A stretch of DNA of 64,000 bases from Zeugodacus cucurbitae. Taxonomy: Eukaryota; Arthropoda; Insecta; Diptera; Tephritidae. Positions within the stretch are counted from its first letter, which is position 1, and the number at the start of each line of letters is the position of its first letter. Shown piece by piece: positions 59,061-64,000 of this stretch. Position numbers and translations under genes: made by a program. The notes under the pieces were generated by a model, which made no database searches, was not told the origin of the DNA, and saw only the letters and a program-made list of their open reading frames with translations. The stretch is from assembly GCF_028554725.1 (NCBI RefSeq), contig NC_071670.1:27584001-27648000 (forward strand), in the 5' to 3' direction.

Positions 59061-60785
59061 CAGTGGAACTTCTTTATAGTGAACTTCCCTACATTGAAGC
59101 TCTCCCTATAATGAAGTTATTTTGAAGATACAGCTTTTTGGTTCTACTTTCGGTGCATTTTTGTCTCCTTATAATGAATTTCTATATAGTGAAGTTTTCT
59201 ATATAATGAACAAATTTTACTGCTCGAAAATCAAGCTTCATACGTTTTTGTCTCCGTATAGTGAATTTTCTTAATATGTTTTCGTTAAAAAGTTATTAAT
59301 TATTAACAAAGTTAAAGAAGGGAAGGTACGAAAAAAAGATATTGCTAATCAGTTTGAAATACTTCCCAGCACTTTATCAAATATTCTAAAAAATAAGGAA
59401 ATGATTTTGAAAAATGTAGAATGTAAATGGAAGAAAGTAATTCAAACCAAACTTACTGATTATTTTAAATAAAATTACAAAAGAAAACAAGTAAGGAAGG
59501 GCTAAGTTCGGGTGTAACCGAACATTTTATACTCTCGCAATTTATTTATTTAACTTTATTTATATTATGAGTATATAATTAATATTCGTCATATATATCG
59601 TATAAAGTCCATTGAAAGTTGGAAACCATAATATTAGGTTAGAAGTACCGAGGTCCTCGTGTTCGATATATGGGCCTTAAAAACCTATGGTCCGATTTCG
59701 GCGATTTTTAGAATTGGGCTGCCACACTATAAACATAGTATTTGTGCAAAGTTCTGCACCGATATCTTCACTAGTGCTTACTTTATATATTGTAAAGTAA
59801 CCGATTCAGATTGTCTTCAAAGTTGTGGTATATGGGAAGTAGGCGTGAAGCGATTTGGCCTATTTTCACAACATATCATTGGGATGTAAGGAAACTATTA
59901 CAAACCAAGTTTCATTGAAATCGGTCGAGTAGTTCCTGAGATATGGTTTTTGACCCATAAGTGGGCGACGCCACGCCCATTTTCCATTTTGTAAAAAAAT
60001 CTGAGTGCAGCTTCCATCTGCCAATTCTTATGTGAAATTTAGTGTTTCTGACGTTATTCGTTGGTGAGTTAACCCACTTTTAGTACTTTACAACCAAACC
60101 TTTGTATGGGAGGTGGGCGTGGTTATTATCCGATTTCTTTCATTTTTGGACTGTACTAAGAAGTGACTAAAAAAACTGCAGAAAGTTTGGTTTATATAGC
60201 TCTATTGGTTTCCGAGATATGTACAAAAAACCTATTTGGGGGCAGGGCCACACCCACCTCCCCAAAAAAATTACATCCAAATATGCCCCTTCATAGTGTG
60301 ATCCTACGTACCTTTATTTTTTTTCTATAGCTTTATTTATGGCTTAGTTATGTCACTTTATGTGTTTTCGGTTTTCGCCATTTTGTTGGCGTGGCAGTGG
60401 TCCGATTTTGCTCATTTTCGAAAGCAACCTTCCTATGGTGCCAAGAAATAAGTGTGCCAAGTTTCATTAAGATATCTTAATTTTTACTCAAGTTACAGCT
60501 TGCACAGACGGACGGACGGACGGACGGACGGACAGACAGACATTCGGATTTGAACTCCACTCTTCACCCTGATCACTTTGGTATATATAACCCTATATCT
60601 AACTCGTTTAGTTTTGGGTGTTACAAACAACCGTTATGTGAACAAAACTATAATACTCTCTTAGCAACTTTGTTGCTAGCAACTTTGTTGCGAGAGTATA
60701 AAAATGAATTTCTATATAATGAAGTCTCCATATAGTGAAGCGATTTTCAGGTCCCCTGCGAATTCACTATAAGGAAGTTCCACTG
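59061..60785 (+). mobile_element. Pogo-like DNA transposon inserted in the Jockey element
   Basis: The left end CAGTGGAACTTCTTTATAGT and the right end ACTATAAGGAAGTTCCACTG are inverted repeats, each flanked by TA. The segment 59287-59472 encodes KVKEGKVRKKDIANQFEILP followed by STLSNILKNKEMIL. This is the psq/CENP-B-type helix-turn-helix found at the N-terminus of pogo/Tigger transposases. The DDE core is missing. An abundant-repeat copy is inserted at 59489-60702, so the real pogo remnant is only about 0.5 kb. Confidence 0.85.
59489..60702 (+). repeat. Abundant dispersed repeat, full copy nested in the pogo-like element
   Basis: It runs from CAAGTAAGGAAGGGCTAAGT to TTGCGAGAGTATAAA, with all internal landmarks and a (GGAC)n tract at about 60508-60532. 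Near its end a short GCAACTTTGTTG unit is duplicated. It is very close to the copy at 21339-22544. Confidence 0.85.
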
Positions 60786-62229
60786 TATATTATTTTCGTG
60801 GAGGAAAGGAGACATTTTTGATAGTAAAATTTTTTCGAATGTATTGGAAATACAGGGTAAGAGACTTATAGGCCTGTAGGAAGACTGCTGTGTTAAGTCT
60901 TTCCCAGGTTTACCTATCATAATGATCTGCGACTTTTCCACGAAATTGGATGGTACCCGAAACCAAGAATTGCATTAAAGAGCAAGGAGAGCACTATTAT
61001 TATAGCAATATTTGGTAACTCAATTAACATTTTTGGAGTAATATTATCATGTCCTGAAGCCTTTTTTGGATTTAGCTCTTTTATGATTCTAGTAATTTCA
61101 TAAGTAGACGTCTTAATAGACACGGTCGAATCGTTAATAGGGCAAAGTTGGCAACTTAAAAGTGTTATTTGGGCAAGTATGTTGAAATACTTTTTCTAGG
61201 TGATTTGCGAAGCAATGTGCCTTTTCTTCATCACTACGTGCCACGTGATTAAATTCCCTTATACTTTCATCAATCTCCCCTCCTGTATTTATTTTTAAAT
61301 CAATGTTAATGTGGCTACTGATATATTTTCTATATTTCAACCAGCTAGTTTTATAAGATGTTAGAGCTACTTTTGGCTCACATATCATGGGCTGTTCGCA
61401 TAACTTTATTAGTACAGGAGAATGATCAGAAGATAAGTCAGTACAGGTGTCTGCTGTTATGAGCGATCTATCTATGTATATTTTTCACTACAGCAAAATC
61501 TATTAAGTCTGGTATTTTATTTCTATCACTGGCCAGTATGTCGGCTTACCAGGAGATATTATATCAAGGTTATTGTGCTTATTCATAACAGTTTAGTACA
61601 GCTGTCGTCCTTTCGGATTAATAAGACGTGAGCCCCAGTAGATATATTTTGCATTGTATTCTCCATCTGCTAGAAATCGTGAACCCAGTGTTCCAACAAA
61701 GTCTTTAAATTCGCAATCTGTAATTTTAAAACGAGGTGGACAGTATATAGCCGTTAGATTTAGGTTCGAACCCAGATTTTTCAAGCATGGTGGTTTAACT
61801 GATTTCTAACCAATACTGCTGTTCCACCGTGCGCCTTTTCATCAGGGTGATTCGTAACATACAGTCTATATCCCGGTATTAAGAAATTATTTTTGTTTGT
61901 TAAATGAGTTTCTGACAGTAGCATAACATCTATTCTTTTTTCATTCAGAAATCGTATTATCTCCAGTTTGTGTTGGTTTACACCGCTGGCATTCCATATA
62001 CACATATTTAATATACCCACTTTTTAGATGGTTTTGTGATTTGATCAAATCTTGGATCATGTTTTGCATCGTAGACATAAATTGTGTCATACATTGAATG
62101 AGGTTTAGAATAATATTTTTAATCCCTCTTTGGTAGCTTTTGCGGTTATTGCATTTGCACAGTTCTGCCCTTTGCAACATTTGCATAGCTTCCTTGGATA
62201 AGACTATTCTAAGAATGCCTCGTGCAGTT

Positions 62230-63985
62230 GTAGGTACTAAAATGATCAGGGTGACGAGTAAAGTTCAAATCCGGATGTCTGTCTGTCCGTCCGTGCAATA
62301 AGTAACTTGAGTAAAAATTGAGATATCTTGATGAAACTTGGTACACGCATTCCTTGGCACCATAAGAAGGTTATGTTCGAAGATGGGCGAAATCGGACCA
62401 CTGTCACGGCCACAAAATGGCGATAACGGAAAACATATAAAGAGCTACACCTAAGCCATAAATTAAGCTATGGAACTAAAATTTGGTATGAAGAATCGCA
62501 CTATGAAGGGACATATCCACCTCCCATATAAAGGTTATGTTGAAAACTACTAAAAGTGCTTTAAAAAACACCAGAAGCCTTATATTTCATTATACAGATG
62601 GTACAGCAGAACTGCATTCAAAATGGTATACGAAGTATTAAATGGACGTGGTTCCGCCCACTTATGGGTCAAAAACCACATCTCTAATATTTTCCTTGCA
62701 TTCCAATGATATGTTGTGAAAATATACCAAATCGGTTCACAACCACGCCTACTTCCTATACACCAGAACTTTGAAGTCAATCTGTATCGTTTACTTTATA
62801 ATATACTAGCAGACCGCTCCGGCTTCGCACTGGTTTAAACAAACATTTTAAAAGTTATAAGTTTTTACACACTTATTCACACATTCCCATATATAATATA
62901 TGTATGTACTTTCCCGTTTCTTGCGTAGGTTCATATAAAAAAAGTAAAATGAAGAAAATTCGAACATGAAATTATATTTTATTTGTAATGAGCTAAAACT
63001 TATTACGACCTCTAGCCTTTGATATCCTTTGATATCAGTTGTCTCTCTCTCACTGATTATAAAGGCGTTGGGGACGCTCAGAGTTTGACTGCCTAGTACG
63101 AGCTTGTATACTTCTAATATTTTGTTCTTCAAGCCGCTGCACACTCTCCATACTCAACCCTCAAGCGCGTACTTGGGAGGTTTTGAAATTTTGTTCAGCA
63201 AGCAGCTGCGAGCGCTTGTTACTCGGCTCTCTGGTACGCGATTGCGATGCGAATAGAATGACTTGCAAGACGATTTTCAGTTTCAGATTATGATTCTCCA
63301 TCACGGAGTCCGTTTGATACCCTCACCTAATAACTATTTCCAAAAAGTTGAGATGCTAGCAATAAATATAGCCTATGTTACTCGGGGTAAATGTTGCTTT
63401 CCAATGGTGAATTTTTGAAATCGGCACAGTAGTTTTTGAGTTTATTCAATACAAACATACATACAAATCTTTCCTCTTTATAATAGTAGTATAGATAAAG
63501 TAAGCACTAGTGAGGATATCGGAACAGAACTTTGCAAAGAGTCTGCATTTATAGTGAATCGCGCTTCTAAAAATCGCCGAAATCGGACCATAAGTATTCA
63601 AGGCCACTATCGAATCGAACATGAGGAGCTCAGTGCTTCGAAATATTTTTTTGCCGACCATATAAGAAAGCCTCTCAGATATTTTGAATAAATTCAGAGG
63701 GAATATTTTTCTTCTAATAATATGTCTCCGTCTCACTAGCTCCCCTATACCTAATAATAGGTAATATAAAATTAAGTGAGCGTATAGTCTTCGATATATT
63801 GTATCTTGGTGGTAAAAACGATTGATATCAGGAATTACCTCAGTCCCCATATACTATTTATGATTATTTTCGTTTTTCTATTGGACTTTATGCTGAATAT
63901 ATGGGTCGAATTGTGTTATCTTTATACAATTACATCATTAAATTGCGAGAGTATAAAATGTTCGGTTTTATTCCGCTATCTTCAT
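62230..63985 (-). repeat. Abundant dispersed repeat, inverted copy split by another repeat
   Basis: The segment 62230-62804 carries the GTCTGTCTGTCCGTCCGTGC tract and the CACGGCCACAAAATGGCG block. It continues at about 63497-63970, ending with the inverted 5' landmark (AAATTGCGAGAGTATAAAAT). The intervening 62805-63496 is a different repeat. The 5' terminus is altered (GTTCGGTTTTATTCCGC). Confidence 0.7.
62805..63496. mobile_element. Interspersed element with ACTAGCAGACC start and TATAGATA end
   Basis: It starts ACTAGCAGACCGCTCCGGCT and ends AATAGTAGTATAGATA. It interrupts the abundant repeat, which is colinear on either side. The repeat at 45948-46862 has similar ends (ACTAGTGGCCGCGCCACGCT ... 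ATATATATAGATA). Such ends are widespread in insects, but I do not assign a class. There is no coding signal. Confidence 0.5.
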
Positions 63986-64000
63986 TGGTTCCTAACGTAT

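Larger units (their letters stand above)
57950..62200 (-). mobile_element. Jockey-type non-LTR retrotransposon, degenerate, split by a pogo-like transposon
   Basis: Read on the minus strand from right to left. A possible ORF1 tail (62186-61941) comes first. Then the endonuclease start MGILNMCIWNASGVNQHKLE with LLSETHLTNKNNFLIPGYRL (62020-61781). Then EITRIIKELNPKKASGHDNI and QQSSYRPISLLPCISN of the reverse transcriptase (61123-60790). After the pogo-like insertion follow AFDKVWHEGLL, GVPQGSVLGPTLYIIYTADI and the box FADDTDLVSRN (58866-58567). The C-terminal AIIKPIWMYGIQLWGTTCSN domain ends at 58034. Frameshifts and stops break it throughout. FADD and the endonuclease fit the Jockey clade. A T-rich run at about 57947-57958 may be the relic of the poly-A tail. 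Confidence 0.87.

Overview
This is a gene-poor, transposon-rich, AT-rich window from a higher dipteran genome. I infer a tephritid-type fruit fly. The reasons are short GT-AG introns, exon-level similarity of the proteins to Drosophila families, and a very abundant 0.8-1.2 kb dispersed repeat with GGAC/GACA microsatellites and TATACTCTCGCAA ends. The species call is an inference.

Four host genes are resolved to exon level, and every junction keeps the reading frame. They are: (1) a GPATCH2-like nuclear protein, + strand, 12542-14515, 4 exons, 583 aa; (2) trimethylguanosine synthase Tgs1, - strand, 15070-16532, 2 exons, 468 aa, convergent with the first gene; (3) the salt-inducible kinase Sik2, + strand, 24426-45742, 14 coding exons, 1263 aa, with all catalytic and activation-loop motifs; (4) a moody/CG4313-type rhodopsin-class GPCR, - strand, 47792-52039, 5 coding exons, about 452 aa, convergent with Sik2. 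To my recollection Sik2 and moody/CG4313 also lie close together in Drosophila, so the pair looks like conserved microsynteny. A fifth intact gene at 17750-19195 (4 exons, 420 aa) encodes a PIF/Harbinger (HARBI1-like) transposase whose third catalytic acid position reads Asn instead of Glu. It may be domesticated or recently dead.

The rest is a layered mobile-element landscape. By region: 1-12.5 kb holds dispersed repeats, a Tigger-like remnant, two copies of the abundant repeat, a pogo-type MITE and a LINE fragment split by a 651-bp Harbinger-type MITE. The 16.5-24.4 kb stretch holds repeats around the HARBI1-like gene. Three Sik2 introns are swollen by insertions: 25.8-29.9 kb (a LINE inside an abundant-repeat copy), 32.6-40.9 kb (a Tc1-like element split by an unassigned 4.1-kb element; an abundant-repeat copy split by a deleted mariner-family element and by a small MITE) and 41.2-43.6 kb. 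The 52-64 kb stretch holds pogo-type MITEs, a 2-kb TIR element with a dispersed CCAGGGGAGAGAC motif, and a Jockey-type LINE split by a pogo-like transposon that is itself split by an abundant-repeat copy.

The host genes do not form one pathway: Tgs1 acts in RNA cap hypermethylation, Sik2 in nutrient and stress signalling, the GPCR in G-protein signalling. No rRNA, CRISPR array or convincing tRNA was seen. I ran no database search; family calls rest on motifs read from the translated exons.
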